Assembly (NCBI GenBank): GCA_000711775.1
Contig: ARYC01000107.1
Location: 62,001 to 126,000 of the forward strand
DNA from: Oxytricha trifallax
Taxonomy: Eukaryota; Ciliophora; Spirotrichea; Sporadotrichida; Oxytrichidae
Direction: 5' to 3'
DNA: 64,000 nucleotides
Part shown: piece by piece, positions 13,401-24,812 of the stretch
Layout of the letters: the number at the start of each line of letters is the position of its first letter
How positions within the stretch are numbered: the first letter of the stretch is position 1
Translations under genes and position numbers: made by a program
The notes under the pieces: generated by a model
What the model was told of the DNA's origin: nothing
Database searches by the model: none
What the model saw: only the letters and a program-made list of their open reading frames with translations

Positions 13401-15200
13401 TTCTATTAAAGCATTTATTCTTTATTGTTTTTTTCAAATATCAACATATTTTATATTATACACTGTATCTATTTTAAATCATACATCCAGTAAAAAGCAG
13501 CAAATTTTTAAAAATTGAATAAGCAATTTTTCTAAATGAATTTCCATAATGGTTTATTTTTCAAGATATTTATCCTAATTAATCCATATTATAAATGATA
13601 AATTATATTTATTTTCTAAAATTACAAATACTTTGCCTAATCACAAATAAATGCCCTAATTAAAATAAATAGATCAAATATTATTTAACACTTCTTATAA
13701 AGCATTATAAAAACCTATTAAATAATTAATTTTTTGGTTTTTAAATCGTATTATTGGCTGAAATCTTCAAATGAAAATGTATTAAAATTTATATGAAAGC
13801 AAAGTTATTTAAATTTAAAATAGCCTATCTAATGTTATAAATAATTTTTAAATGAATAGTTGGTTTGATATGATAAATTTTCAAAAGTAATTTACTCTTC
13901 TAGCTATAAGTACGAAAGAGAATCAAAATTATAATAATTTAATTATCACATAATAGAAGGGTTTGAAAACTAATTTATATGAGTTTAATCAGTCCATGGG
14001 AGGGAAATTATATAAAATAAATTTTTTCTTAACAAAAAATATATTATAGAAAAACTATAGTATTATTAAAGAAGATTTGCATTTAGTTAGATTATTAAAA
14101 TTAGACTAAAATAAGGGATTTTTAAATCTAAAAGTATATAATGTCAGGAAATAAATTAAAAATTAATTACCCAATAAAATAGAATCGCAGATTAAAACTA
14201 CTATACTATCTCGCTAATGCTTAAGTAAAACTAAATTGGGAATTAAATAAAAATTAATAAATAGAATATTCAATTTTTAACATCTTTTTTCCATATCATG
14301 AAATACATTTCCTTATCTCATTAATAATTAAAAATTAGCTGAACTTTTCAAATAATGTTGCTATTTTTTTTAAAGGAGAAAATTGCTTATATTTTTTTTC
14401 TTGCTTGATTTATAATAAAACTTAAATTCTATCTATTCCTCAAAAAAGGTTTAGATAAATTTGAAGTATTTAAACTAATATCCTATATACTAACCTTAAA
14501 AACAATTAACTGTCTTGCTTCTATTTGAAATGATTTTTATCTATAAAATTATTTTTTTTAGCAATATCATATAAAATACTATTGTGATATATTTTTTCAT
14601 CAAACTCCTTAATTTCCCATTTTCAAAGGAAAGATTCAGGGCATGTTAAATTTTAAACTATGAATTTTAATTAACTAGAGGCAGCAATACTGCTTTACTT
14701 ATAAGCATTGACATATAGTTATGGTTGAAATTGCAAAAACAAATATGTTATAATTTATGTTTTAGGGGAGTTTCTAAGGTATAAAATAATCAAAGTATAA
14801 CCAAAACGCAAAAATAATTTACTTTTATAGTCCATTATATTTGTAATACGCCTACTATATGATATACTTAAATTCATTAGACAGAAAATCTTATTAACTT
14901 TGACGCATAAAGCGGCAAATTTATAATAAATATGTTTCATATTACAAATAAATTTTCAAGACCAATAGTAAAATATCTTATGAATCTGGTAGAAAAACAA
15001 TAAATTAAACCAAGACCTTAAAACAAGCATTTATACACTATTAATCGTTACTATTGTAAATAAGGTCTGATGTATTTTCTGAATAGTAGACTCGAGCAAA
15101 ATATTAGAAAATGGAGTTATAAAATGATTATGAAACAGCAAGTTTTAGCATAAATTAATCATATTAACTATTTAAAATTGATAAGCAATTAAAAGCGTTT
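10428..15200. other. Long AT-rich tract with little coding signal
   Basis: Mostly low-complexity AT-rich DNA without sustained frames. Small possible coding islands: minus strand near 11640-11700 and 11505-11545, and a plus-strand ATGTCGCGAAAGTGGG directly followed by a GTAAGTTT donor-like site at about 11206. None is long enough to call. Probably germline-limited DNA that may carry isolated MDSs. Confidence 0.45.
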
Positions 15201-16316
15201 TCATTGAAGGTTGTACTTTGCAATAATTTCTCTGAGTTTCTTGTCTGAGTTTCCAATTTCTGGGATGGAGCTGCATCTGGAAATTTGATGTGATTTGAAT
15301 TAATGATAGAATTTCCAAAAATTTCAATATTTACCTGCTTAGACTTGGATATGTGGCTTCATCGAGATCTTTCTTGGTAAGATTTAAGATTGTGCTGATC
15401 TCACAGTAGAATTAAATCTAAATTCCTTAATGATATTAAATCATTGTTTGTTTGTCGAGGGAAGGAAGAAGCTTCTTGAAGAATTCGTCTTGCTCTCTTT
15501 GTAACTCTTGGGATGATGGAGCCTTGTCACCGAATGCCTTGGGGTTAACTATCATCTTAATTAATCTAGAGGAAGTTGGCTTCATTCTTGATTGGAAATG
15601 AGATATTTTATTTAAAAAGCATTCTTCAAGACTGTGTGGAATACCAGCGAATTGTTGTAAGTAATATTGATTTTAGATGTTTTAGATATAAATTTATTTA
15701 TTACATTTAATCTCTTATTTGATATTTATAAATAAAGCCACCACAAACAAATTTAATACTTTAAGAGCTGCATCTCTCAACATACCATGCGCTAAGACTT
15801 GTATAGATTGATTCAATAAAAACACTTAATTCTCACAGTAGTATTAGATATCTGCAATAGTAATATCGTCACCACAGAAGTATCTCTTGTTCTCAATTTG
15901 CTTGTCTAGCATACAATACATTGATTTTTTTAATTTCTTGATTGGAACCAAGCGAGATGCTTCTCAACCTCTCCTCTGGTCTCAGCTGGGTAGAGCTTGT
16001 CCTTAATTCTTTGCTGACTGTTGTAGAGGTAAGCCATGAGAGTGTTTGAACCTCCCAAGATCTTGAAAAGACCCTCGGTAACCATAGGAATCTGACCAGA
16101 GGGATTTTGAGCCAAGTATGACTCTTTCTTTAAGTCGCCTCTGAACTGATCAACTTCTTCAAGAATTACAAGGATTTATATAAACCAAGCGATTTGGAGG
16201 ATGGCAAGGACAGTTCTTGTTTCAGAGTTGAAGTAGTCTCCCCATACGGTAAGCTTTCCGGTACCTGCACCGCCTGGTCTATCCAAAGTGTTCTCTTTTG
16301 ATCCTGAGCAACCCAT
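15201..16316 (-). CDS. Glutathione S-transferase-like protein, scrambled gene (germline MDS order 1-3-2-4)
   Basis: Thioredoxin-fold N domain plus helical C domain, as in GSTs; cytosolic conjugation or thiol-transfer role inferred. Start ATG 16316 (MGCSGSKENTLDRPGG). MDS1 15935-16316 holds the N domain with the cis-Pro motif SGQIPMV and the GGSNTLMAYL helix, ending WFQSR. MDS3 15831-15906 comes next in the germline and reads NKRYFCGDDITIADIQYYCE, the usual C-domain 'D.ITIAD' N-capping motif. MDS2 15452-15597 follows and reads MKPTSSRLIKMIVNPKAFGD...LPSLDKQ. MDS4 15201-15409 reads ISTILNLTKKDLDEATYPSL to stop TGA 15203-15201. Pointers: 1/2 TTCCAATCAAGAA (15935-15947 and 15585-15597); 3/4 CTACTGTGAGA (15831-15841 and 15399-15409); 2/3 GACAA within a longer imperfect match. 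MDS4 contains a 58-nt GT-AG intron, 15277-15334. Reordered product about 230 residues, normal for a GST. Confidence 0.9.
15598..15830. other. Non-coding spacer between scrambled MDS2 and MDS3
   Basis: AT-rich, non-coding. The other spacers in this scrambled locus are 15410-15451 (42 bp) and 15907-15934 (28 bp). Because MDS2 and MDS3 are swapped, these spacers are not simple IESs between consecutive segments. Confidence 0.75.
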
Positions 16317-16397
16317 ATTTTAGATGTTTTTAACTAAAATTTAAGACAAATGCCAACTAATAGGAAAGATTTTCATTGTAATGCATGTTAAGATTTC

Positions 16398-16905
16398 AGG
16401 TAATAAAGCTAATAAAATGATATTTGTACTCTATATTCTATCTAATTTTAAAATATAATATTATATGACTAAAGACGAGGATTTCTCGATTGTTTCCGCT
16501 TTTCTGTAGAAAAAGTAAGAATTTTGAATTTTAAACATAACTAATTAGGCTCCGAGCAGCAGCTAAGTTCGTACTGAAGTGCTGGTTATTCAGTCTTATT
16601 ATTGGCTTAGAATTAATACTCTAATTTGGGCTCCTACTTATTCTTATAGGGCTTTTCTTATGGGTATTAATTTTAATTATATTAACGAGTCCTCTGTGGA
16701 TCCCGTTGTCAATTTTATGGGCTCCCGCTGCAATAATTACTTTCCTGGCTTTCAGATACACAACTGTAAGATTTCGTCAAATAATTTGAAACTTAGCTTG
16801 GAGACAAGGTTTTCATGATTTTAGAGCGAGTAATCTATCATTTAATATACAATTCCGCCTGGCCTAGGAAGATGATATTGCTTAAGTAGTGTAAAAATGA
16901 ATTTT
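16398..16905 (-). CDS. Minus-strand coding island, unknown protein
   Basis: Not recognised. The minus strand reads 'KQYHLPRPGGIVYQMIDYSL' and on through FKLFDEILQLCI, meets TGA, and continues one base out of frame as ARKVIIAAGAHKIDNGIHRG, INTHKKSPIRISRSPNQS, HFSTNLAAARSLISYVQNS and FLQKSGNNREILVF to TGA near 16398. The frame step near 16755 needs a small IES, an intron or a sequencing error. No ATG is evident at the 5' end. It lies between the GST-like gene and the methyltransferase and could be an MDS set of either neighbour's chromosome or a separate gene. The opposite strand is also open, so the assignment is moderate. Confidence 0.42.
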
Positions 16906-16949
16906 AATTCATAAATTTAACTATATTCTTAAAGTATTAATTTAACAAT

Positions 16950-18505
16950 ATGGAAGTACTTCTATAACTCACTCTCATGGTAATTAAAAATGAGGGTCTA
17001 AATTAAATTAGGTATTTAAAGGGGGAGATCTACTTGACAAGTTTAAATTGTGGATATGCTATATTAACTCAAACAGGCGAGACCCTGAAATTAGTTGCAA
17101 AAAAAGACAAGAAACAATAATTCTAATTCCAAATGTATCACTACGCTGCTCTCGGTAAGATTTTATACTATCAGAATGAGGCTGCTTTCTTTCAATTTTA
17201 ATTCATCCTATATTTATATATTTCATTTTCATATTAATTCTAAATTAAACAATCGCTACTCTATTCTTAAAATAAGTATGAATCATAGACTTCAAAATAT
17301 GCCAACAATGCTCATTAGTATTTTCTCAGAAATACTTAAACTTAGTTTTTAGGGATTAAAAACAAAGAGGATTTGTTTGATCAAACTGTATTGGATATCG
17401 GAAGTGGCCGAGGAGGTGGTTTGGCATTTTTAGCTCAATATTTTCATCCACGATTAGCAGTTGGCATTTAATCCTTTACTTTTTATTTTTGAAAGATTTA
17501 CATTTATTTTAAATAAGAGTTAAACATAACAGTTATATAAATTAAAGCAAAGTTTAATGGGGCTTTTTTAAATATAAATTTTATAATTATTATAGAATAA
17601 TTTTTAACTATAAAATTTGATTCTTCTTTACTACTACTTATTTAAATATTAAAAATAATAATAAATTTTAGCCTTAATTTAACATGTACTGTTTAATTTA
17701 AATATATAAGTTTTAATTGATATAAGCTCAAATCAAATAAATTTTTCTAAGACAAATCAATTAGAGGGAGAAAACAGCGAAAATAATGAGGTTGAAAACT
17801 TGCAATACATTCAGGCATGTGAAAATTCTTTAAATGCATTTACTAATTATTTATCTTATATAGGGTGACTCAGAAAATTTGGATTAGATTGATTAAATCA
17901 CAAAGGAACAATTTGATTTAGTAACCTGCATTGAAAGCTTTCATTGCTTTTCAAATCAAAAACAAGTTTTGAAGGGAATTTCCTAGAAATTGGATCAAAA
18001 TGGAAGCCTTGTAATTGCTGATATCTTTGACAAATAGACACTTCCTGAGATTGAGAGACTTTTCAGTTCTCTATATAGGATTGATTTATAACATTATGAG
18101 ATATTTTTATGCAAAATGTTTATAAAAATCAAACATTTTATTGACAGATAGGAATCGATTACAATTAACGTGAAGCACTCTATGAACCTTGATAAACCTA
18201 GAATTGAAAAATTAATCAATAGCATTTCAGAGAATAAAATCATAGTAAAAATCTTGAGAAATTTCTTTGCATCGGCTGAGGGTAGCAAGACTTTCGATGA
18301 ATTAGGGAAAACTAAGGAATATTTATGCTATGTCCTTAAAAAATAGGATTCTTAAGACGATAGCCCAGTTAGAAATAGCAGCTCGAAGAAATAAGGAGTT
18401 ATGAGTACTAATGGCAACAATATGTAATATAGAAACTAAAACAATCAAAGCAACAGTAGCATTCACAAAGTTTATTGTTAAATTCATAATTTAAATACTT
18501 AATGA
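16950..18505 (+). CDS. Class I SAM-dependent methyltransferase
   Basis: Transfers a methyl group from S-adenosylmethionine; substrate unknown. ATG 16950. The N-terminal part has SLNCGYAILTQTGET, like the 'lN.GYW' lead-in of small-molecule methyltransferases. Motif I is clear: VLDIGSGRGGGLAFLA (about 17378-17430), with motif II AVGIQ. Then IQGDSENLD (motif III region), FDLVTCIESFHCFSN (motif IV) and LDQNGSLVIADIFD (motif V/VI). The C-terminal tail is N/Q/S-rich and ends at TGA 18503-18505. A GT-AG intron 17155-17352 separates YAALG from IKNKEDLF and is long enough to hold an IES. An IES 17485-17740 (pointer ATTTTT) and a GC-AG intron 17815-17863 complete the frame. Confidence 0.85.
17485..17740. 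other. IES in methyltransferase gene, probable pointer ATTTTT
   Basis: ATTTTT at 17485-17490 and 17741-17746, same codon phase. Excision of 256 bp joins AVGIQSFTFYF to SKTNQLEGENSEN. AT-rich pointers are easily coincidental, so the exact junction is moderate. Confidence 0.55.
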
Positions 18506-19318
18506 GGAATATTTATTAAATTCTTAACGAAAATGACCCACAAAACTAGCAATAAAGTATCTGAATTCCATTCAATCTTAAATTAAACATTTCTAACTTA
18601 GATATCTACTAGTGATTTAAAGACATATAAAATTAAATCGTAGAAGAATACCTTGAAAATTATAAAAAGAAGAGAAAGAGTAATGAAGAATTTTAAGGGG
18701 AGTTTCGTGATTTGTGTTAAACATAATTTTAAGGGTTGTTTCATGGACTGCCCATTTTTACAATATTATTAAATTTTTTTATATTTTATTATAATTATTT
18801 AAAGCTTATTGGAAATTAATGCTGTGGCTTAAGCAAGCCAAATAGATATTAAATTTTTACTTCATTCAATTTGTTTATATCAAAATGATGTTACTGATTT
18901 CTAGAAGCGATTTAACTTCGTCTTCAAATTTTAGTTTATTTCTATTGTTTTTTACCATATAATTCCATCTTCTGTATTGAATATAATTCATTTAAACTTC
19001 ATATTATAAATTTTAATCTTAGATATATTAATATTACTCTATCCATGCTTTGACTTATTGATACATCATAAAACATCATATATGATTTTTACTCAATCTC
19101 TTATAATAATTTATATGTTTTAGCATATTATAACTATGTATTGTAAACAATCTAAATTACAGTCCATGATACTTCCCCCACACCCAAAGGATTTAATATT
19201 TATTTGGATTAGTGTCCTTAATATTTATATAATATCAAATACTAATCATTAAATTTAACAATTTTTAGTCTAAATTCATAAATTCAATTAATAAGCGAAT
19301 AATTGCTTATTTTTTACC
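18506..19318. other. AT-rich intergenic DNA with one small minus-strand coding island
   Basis: Mostly non-coding. At about 18862-18975 the minus strand reads MVKNNRNKLKFEDEVKSLLE then ISN, which looks coding; it may be an isolated MDS. Nothing else seen. Confidence 0.4.
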
Positions 19319-19490
19319 TCACTATTTCTTAGTGTTTACTTTATTTACACTGAGCTGCATTAAACGATTGATAACTTCCTCGTAATTTTCAACTCTTCTC
19401 GACCTAATTGGAGATTTATCATTAATGCTGCTCTAATTGTTAATCATGAAGTTATTACTGCCACTCAAAACTCAATAACATAACTTTACA
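19319..19490 (-). CDS. Orphan C-terminal coding fragment next to foldback element 2
   Basis: Minus strand reads SGSNNFMINNQSSINDKSPI and then RSRRVENYEEVINRLMQLSV, ending KKQ and TGA (19321-19319). Upstream it reaches a TGA within about 30 bp of the end of foldback element 2, so the rest of the gene is not contiguous. Either the 5' MDSs lie elsewhere or the element interrupted the gene. No family recognised. Confidence 0.55.
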
Positions 19491-19517
19491 TTTTTATATT
19501 TCTAAAGCATTATTAAT

Positions 19518-20507
19518 TGTTCTGACCGACACCCGACCCCCCCCCGTACCCTCCTTCTTGGTAGCACCCCCCTTCTTGGTAGTACCCCCGACCCCCCCGT
19601 ACCCCCCCTAAAATATCCTATTTCATATCAAATTTTTTATCCTTAGGGTCTAAATCGATTTCCTTCTTGACATCTCGACATCATAAATTTTATGTTTTTA
19701 TATATAAAATTTCATAGTTTTATCAAAATTTTTAAATTCTATATTAATGCCTTATATGATTAGATTTTTAAGTTTTGACAAATTTCGCAATATTTTTCAA
19801 CATTTTTTTGCCTATCCTTAATGAAAAATAGATAAAAAATAATTTTCCATTAAAAATAATAAAATTTAATTTATAATTGATTTTCATTGACTAACATACA
19901 CAAATTTTATTCTAAAATTATTTTCGCTTAAATCAACTTTATTCGACTTAATCCAAAGAAAAAGTATGATTAATTTTTTATAATTTTAAATTTTTTCAAT
20001 TAACAAATATAAAATTTTGAAAATTTAAAATTATAAAAAAATTAATCATACTTTTTCTTTGGATTAAGTCGAATAAAGTTGATTTAAGCGAAAATAATTT
20101 TAGAATAAAATTTGTGTATGTTAGTCAATGAAAATTAATCATAAATTAAATTTTATTATTTTTTAATGGAAAATTATTTTTTATATATTTTTCATTAAGG
20201 ATAGGCAAAAAAATGTTGAAAAATATTGCGAAATTTGTCAAAACTTAAAAATCTAATCATATAAGGCATTAATATAGAATTTAAAAATTTTGATAAAATT
20301 ATGAAATTTTATATATAAAAACATAAAATTTATGATGTCGAGATGTCAAGAAGGAAATCGATTTAGACCCTAAGGATAAAAAATTTGATATGAAATAGGA
20401 TATTTTAGGGGGGTACGGGGGGGTCGGGGGGTACGGGGGGTACTACCAAGAAGGGGGGTGCTACCAAGAAGGAGGGTACGGGGGGGGGTCGGGTGTCGGT
20501 CAGAACA
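19518..20507. mobile_element. Foldback element 2 (990-bp palindrome, TG...CA ends, ATTAAT target duplication)
   Basis: Left end TGTTCTGACCGACACCCGAC at 19518 and its reverse complement ending at 20507, flanked by ATTAAT at 19512-19517 and 20508-20513. The arms are near-perfect inverted repeats of roughly 480 bp around a centre near 20010. The outer 100 bp of each arm is made of C (or G) runs with repeats of 'CTTCTTGGTAG'; the inner part is AT-rich. No coding capacity. Tips match elements 1 and 3 over the first 11 bases (TGTTCTRACCG). Confidence 0.9.
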
Positions 20508-20513
20508 ATTAAT

Positions 20514-21518
20514 AAACGATAGTAAGAAAATTTAAATAAAATATTGCATGTTTAAAATAATATAATCTAATAAAGAAATATTTGCAGGAAGTTTTCTAAT
20601 AAATAATAAATAATAAATAATAAAATTTTAAATAAAATTGGATATTATATTAGAAACTTAGAAAATTTTTATAAGTTCAATTAAATAAAAACATCAATTT
20701 AAATAATTTAATCATTAACATATTTAAAGTTATTTTGATTATTAAATATACTGTATTCTAATTTATTTCAATAAAAGTTCTTAATAACGTTTGTATTATT
20801 GCTAAAATACAAAAGAATAGGAAATTGTACAAATTAAAAATACAAAAAACTGCCGTATACTTTAAAGTTTAAATATATTTACAATTAATAGTATAAAATG
20901 TCAAAAAAACGAGAGCATTTGTAGATTTATTTTTTATAGTTTACTAACTGTCCCCTATTTATTTTTATGTGCATATTTAATTTATATAGTTTTTCTCAAA
21001 TCTTTCTATTTGAGCGGAGCTAAGATGAGATATTTTTTCTAATGCATTATGTTATGTAATGTTTAAGAGCGCTTTATATGCATTCAATGTTTTTTCTTCG
21101 AATAAATACCTTAATTTTTATATTCTCCCTCAGTTCTAAAATTCAGAAGTTATATTATCTTAATTTTACAAAAATTAGGTTAAGTTTGTATCTAAAAACA
21201 TAAAGTAAGTAAATTTAATAGAAATTGAGTTTTTAAAAATGATTAAGGAACCTTACTTTGCTATAAATTGCTATTGTCTTTTTAGATGAGTCAGATCCAT
21301 TTATATTAATAACAATGTAATTAATGTCTGTTTTAATTTGATATAATGATAATTCTTGATTTTCAAAAAATTCATATACAATATAATCTCAAAAATAGCT
21401 TCTTAAAAATAAAGGCTGTTTAGATAAAACATTTAAAGAAAAAATTAGGAAGAAAAATTTTTCTCCTTTTACTTTGTTTTTATAAAATTTATTCACAAAT
21501 ATTATCAATTTTTGGGTT
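20514..21518. other. AT-rich non-coding DNA
   Basis: No sustained coding frame. Simple AAT repeats near 20600-20625. Probably germline-limited. Confidence 0.5.
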
Positions 21519-23433
21519 TCAACTGCTCTAACTTTTGTTGATGTTGTAATTAATCTATGAGCTCTTATTTGAAGATGCATTATTTTTAATTCCAATTCCA
21601 GAAGTACCTTAATTAATTTATGATTAATTTTAGATAAAATTGGGGTTATTCAGCAGATTATTTGCGCTAGTTAAGGGAGATTTAGTGTTTCTACGAGACG
21701 AGGGGTTTTAAAATTGAGGTAAGGGGGAGATATTGACTGGAGATTTTTTACTATTCAAATTTTCAAGACTCTACTTTTAGGTTTGGTTGTTATGATTACT
21801 TTATACTATCATTGAAATGTTTTGATTATCATTTTGGCTTAATCTCCTCTGATTATTATGAGGTACCTCAAATCCTTTTGAGTAGACAGAATCCTTTTGC
21901 TTATTTTAATTAGGGGTATGGGTTCTAGGAGTGATGTTTTGCTGGTGTGGTTATTAACTTGATATTCTATGACTATTTAAAGCACCTACTCCAAAATTCT
22001 GGCTTTATCTCATTTATTAAAATAAGGCAAACATAAAAAATTTATTGGATTATTTAATTATGAATACCATTTTAATCTCTAGCTGATGTTACCATTAGAC
22101 TTAACTTAAGAAATCTAATTTTTATGTGGAACTGCTGATAATTGAGTTTAGACTATTACATTCTAAGCATATTTATTGGGCGTAAATCTATCAAATTTAA
22201 TGAAATTCTACTGCTAATCATTGTACATTATCGATTAACCTTGATTGTCTCTTTGATTTGAATTTGTATTTTTCTACGAGGAATATTGATAGAGTTTTTT
22301 GTCATGAGATATTAATGCCTATTGTTTATCATAATTTTACTTTTTCATACTTTCTAAGACTTGTTGCTACTATTCAATTTGCTATCTCAAACTAAGCTTC
22401 ATTGGAGTGATGTGTGAGTTGCCATTATTTCTGTAAGTATAGAGAGGATTATGTTGATGAAATTATTCATCACCATACAAGTTTTAATTTACTGAGTCAT
22501 TCAATGAGTAGTGAGAGTTAAACGATTCTTGAACTGCTTGAGTAGCAGAGACAAAGGGAATCTGACTTGAAGCAATACTAGAATTGTGTGATTTTATTTG
22601 TGAGTTAATATTTTAATCCTAGTAGTTGCCATAATTCTCTATGTTTTACTACTATCTCTCTTAAGATTTGGAATGACTCTATCTGTAACTATTTGAATTA
22701 CCATTTTAGTTGTGTTTCGTAATCATCAAATTACTTGCATTTTTCTAGTGAAAGACATTCTACTTTTACTATGAAAGTTGACTCAAATTGAGTGAAAAAG
22801 TAGGCAACTAATTATCATTTTGTTGTTGAACTGGTGTCGCTGATGACTTCCTAACTTGCTTGTTTTAAGTTGATTGCATTGAGATTGCTTGTTTATGATT
22901 TTATATGGTGGTATGGTTTTTGAAGTTTATTGAGTTGATGTCTTTGGGTGAGAAATTATTTGAAATGTGTAGGTTTTAAGGGTTTTATTGATATTTTGGA
23001 GGGAGTTAGCTGATTCTGCGGTTTATATTTATTTGTTACTTGTTATTCTACTCTACTTCATTGAATTAATAAAATAATATACTGATAATAAAAAGAAAAT
23101 AAAATGCATGTTACTTTTGTTAAATAAATATATACAAATAATTATGCTTCATCAGCAAGTCTATTTTGCGAAGAAATCGAAGTTAAATTAGGTTTTCTAG
23201 GGGGTGAGGTTTGTGTTTGATAGCTATCAATGATATTAGTTTCTGTAGTGGTTGCTTACTGCGTCTATTCAGTTTCACTTTCTAATAACAAATGTTGATC
23301 TATTATGTCAGTTATAGCTTAAATAAATGAGATATTTTAAACATAAGTGCTATTTTTATTATTAATAAAATTTATAGAATTCACATATTCTATATCTAAG
23401 ATATGTATAAAATGGTTTTTAAAATATTTAGAG
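21519..23433 (-). CDS. Long Q/N/S-rich protein with at least two IESs
   Basis: Function not recognised. Minus-strand open reading of about 600 residues once TAA/TAG are Gln: segments include LADEVEQNNKQQ, RRISQLPPKYQQNPQ, VRKSSATPVQQQNDN, SSIASSQIPFVSATQAVQES, MKLSLRQQIEQQQQVLES (short coiled coil) and FKRFTP-like patches, ending ...NINKSQSS and TGA 21521-21519. IESs 23056-23146 (pointer ATGAAG) and 22007-22074 (pointer GAGAT) restore the frame. The frame is still open above 23330 (DIIDQHLLLESETEQTQQ) with no clear ATG, so the 5' limit is approximate. The composition suggests a largely disordered protein. Confidence 0.72.
22007..22074. other. IES, pointer ATCTC (GAGAT on gene strand)
   Basis: ATCTC at 22007-22011 and 22075-22079, same codon phase. 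Removing 68 bp joins SNGNISQ to RQSQNFGVGALNS. Confidence 0.65.
23056..23146. other. IES, pointer CTTCAT (ATGAAG on gene strand)
   Basis: CTTCAT at 23056-23061 and 23147-23152. Removing 91 bp joins NRLADE to VEQNNKQQ in frame and bypasses a TGA. Confidence 0.72.
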
Positions 23434-23707
23434 ATATATTTAAATCTAAATTTCCTCTCAACATTAATATTTACATAAAAAGAACATGAATATCATTTAA
23501 TAAAACATTTTTCCTTGAGTTAAATTTATAAAATATGACAATTCTGCCAGTCTTGAATTATCTCAATTAACAATTTGTTTAATATAGAATTTTGATAATA
23601 TTTTTGATATCTCCCACACACCTCTTACATTAATTCTGTGGAGCAATTTGATTGTGTAATTTGAAATTATGAGTAATAGAATTAATAAAGTATAAATAAT
23701 AATTATA

Positions 23708-24812
23708 ATGAGTGCAAAAGGTGGAGCTTTCGATTACTTGATTAAACTTATCCTGATTGGTGATTCAGGTGTCGGAAAAACTTGTTTCCTTCTCAGATTT
23801 GCTGATGATAATTTTACCTCCTCACATATCTCTACTATTGGTAAGTTTAAATAATAAATTAATGGTGTGGGTCGCATGATTTGTTAAGAAATCTGGTCAT
23901 TTGTCATAGTATTTTATGATTGGGAGTGGTTCTAAATAATCAAATCTTAAAAATTTATTTTAATTAATGAATCTTTGATACTTTAAGTGAGGATAAAATA
24001 ATAAAATTCACTTAAATATAGTAATAAATAACCCACTTATTTTATGGGCAAATAGCGAAATAAACGAATAAGCAAAACAAATTAATTTTTTCATTGTAGG
24101 AATTGATTTTAAGATCAAGACTATAAACATTGACGGCAAAAATGTGAAGTTGCAAATATGGGACACAGCTGGGCAAGAGAGATTTAGAACCATCACTCAG
24201 ACTTACTACAAGGGAGCGATGGGAATTATTCTCGCTTACGACTGCACAAGCGAGGACAGCTTCAATAATGTCAGGAACTGGGTCAGATAAATTGAAGTGC
24301 ACGCTAGTTCTAATAAAAACATCTATTTAAAGAGAACTGTTGGCATAGTCCTCATATAAATTATATAGGCATTGAATATGTGTGTTAGTTCTAACGTTGA
24401 AAAAATCCTAATCGGAAATAAAGCAGATTTGACTGATAAGAAAGTCATTGATACAGAACAGGGCATGGCTCTAGCTAAAGAATTCAATATGAAGTTCTTT
24501 GAGACTAGCGCTCGTACAGGGCATAACGTTAATGAAACATTCTTTATTTTATGTGTTCTAACTTTTTTAAGAGATTTAAAACTTTAGACTTTTGGCCTCA
24601 TTAATTGAAACTTTATATATTATACTAAATTCTTTGAAATTTCAAAGTGCATCAAGGATAAACAGCAGAAAGCTCAGGCAGCAAACGGTGGAGCTCAAAA
24701 TGGCCAGAGCAAAGGCGGAAATACCAAGGGGCAAGACGTGACTCGCGGTTCCACTCTATAAGAATCATCCAATAAAAAATCAAAGAAGAAGGGAGGCGAT
24801 TGCTGTAAATGA
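23708..24812 (+). CDS. Rab-family small GTPase (Rab8/Sec4-like) with three IESs
   Basis: Membrane-traffic GTPase. Start ATG 23708 ([18 protein letters not shown]). P-loop GDSGVGKT, switch I ending in [11 protein letters not shown], DxxGQ as [17 protein letters not shown] and ETSA guanine-specificity motifs, and a C-terminal ...GGDCCK for double geranylgeranylation; stop TGA 24810-24812. After processing about 205 residues, normal for a Rab. The single intron is 23841-24099 in the germline, but 223 bp of it is an IES, leaving a 36-nt intron. Two IESs interrupt exon 2 (24305-24385 and 24539-24628). Each excision restores conserved Rab text: [17 protein letters not shown] across the second, [13 protein letters not shown] across the third. 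This is the clearest proof that the window is unrearranged germline DNA. Confidence 0.95.
23856..24078. other. IES inside the Rab intron, pointer AAATTAAT
   Basis: AAATTAAT at 23856-23863 and 24079-24086. Excision of 223 bp leaves a 36-nt GTAAGT..GTAG intron. Confidence 0.75.
24305..24385. other. IES in Rab exon, pointer TAGTTCTAA
   Basis: TAGTTCTAA at 24305-24313 and 24386-24394. Removing 81 bp gives [14 protein letters not shown], matching Rab8-type sequence exactly across the junction. Confidence 0.95.
24539..24628. other. IES in Rab exon, pointer ATTCTTT
   Basis: ATTCTTT at 24539-24545 and 24629-24635. Removing 90 bp gives [18 protein letters not shown]. Confidence 0.95.

Noticed and set aside
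16579..16818. Plus-strand ORF starting MLVIQSYYWL
   Set aside because: With only TGA as stop both strands are open; the minus-strand readings are more protein-like and continue further on both sides. Low certainty either way.
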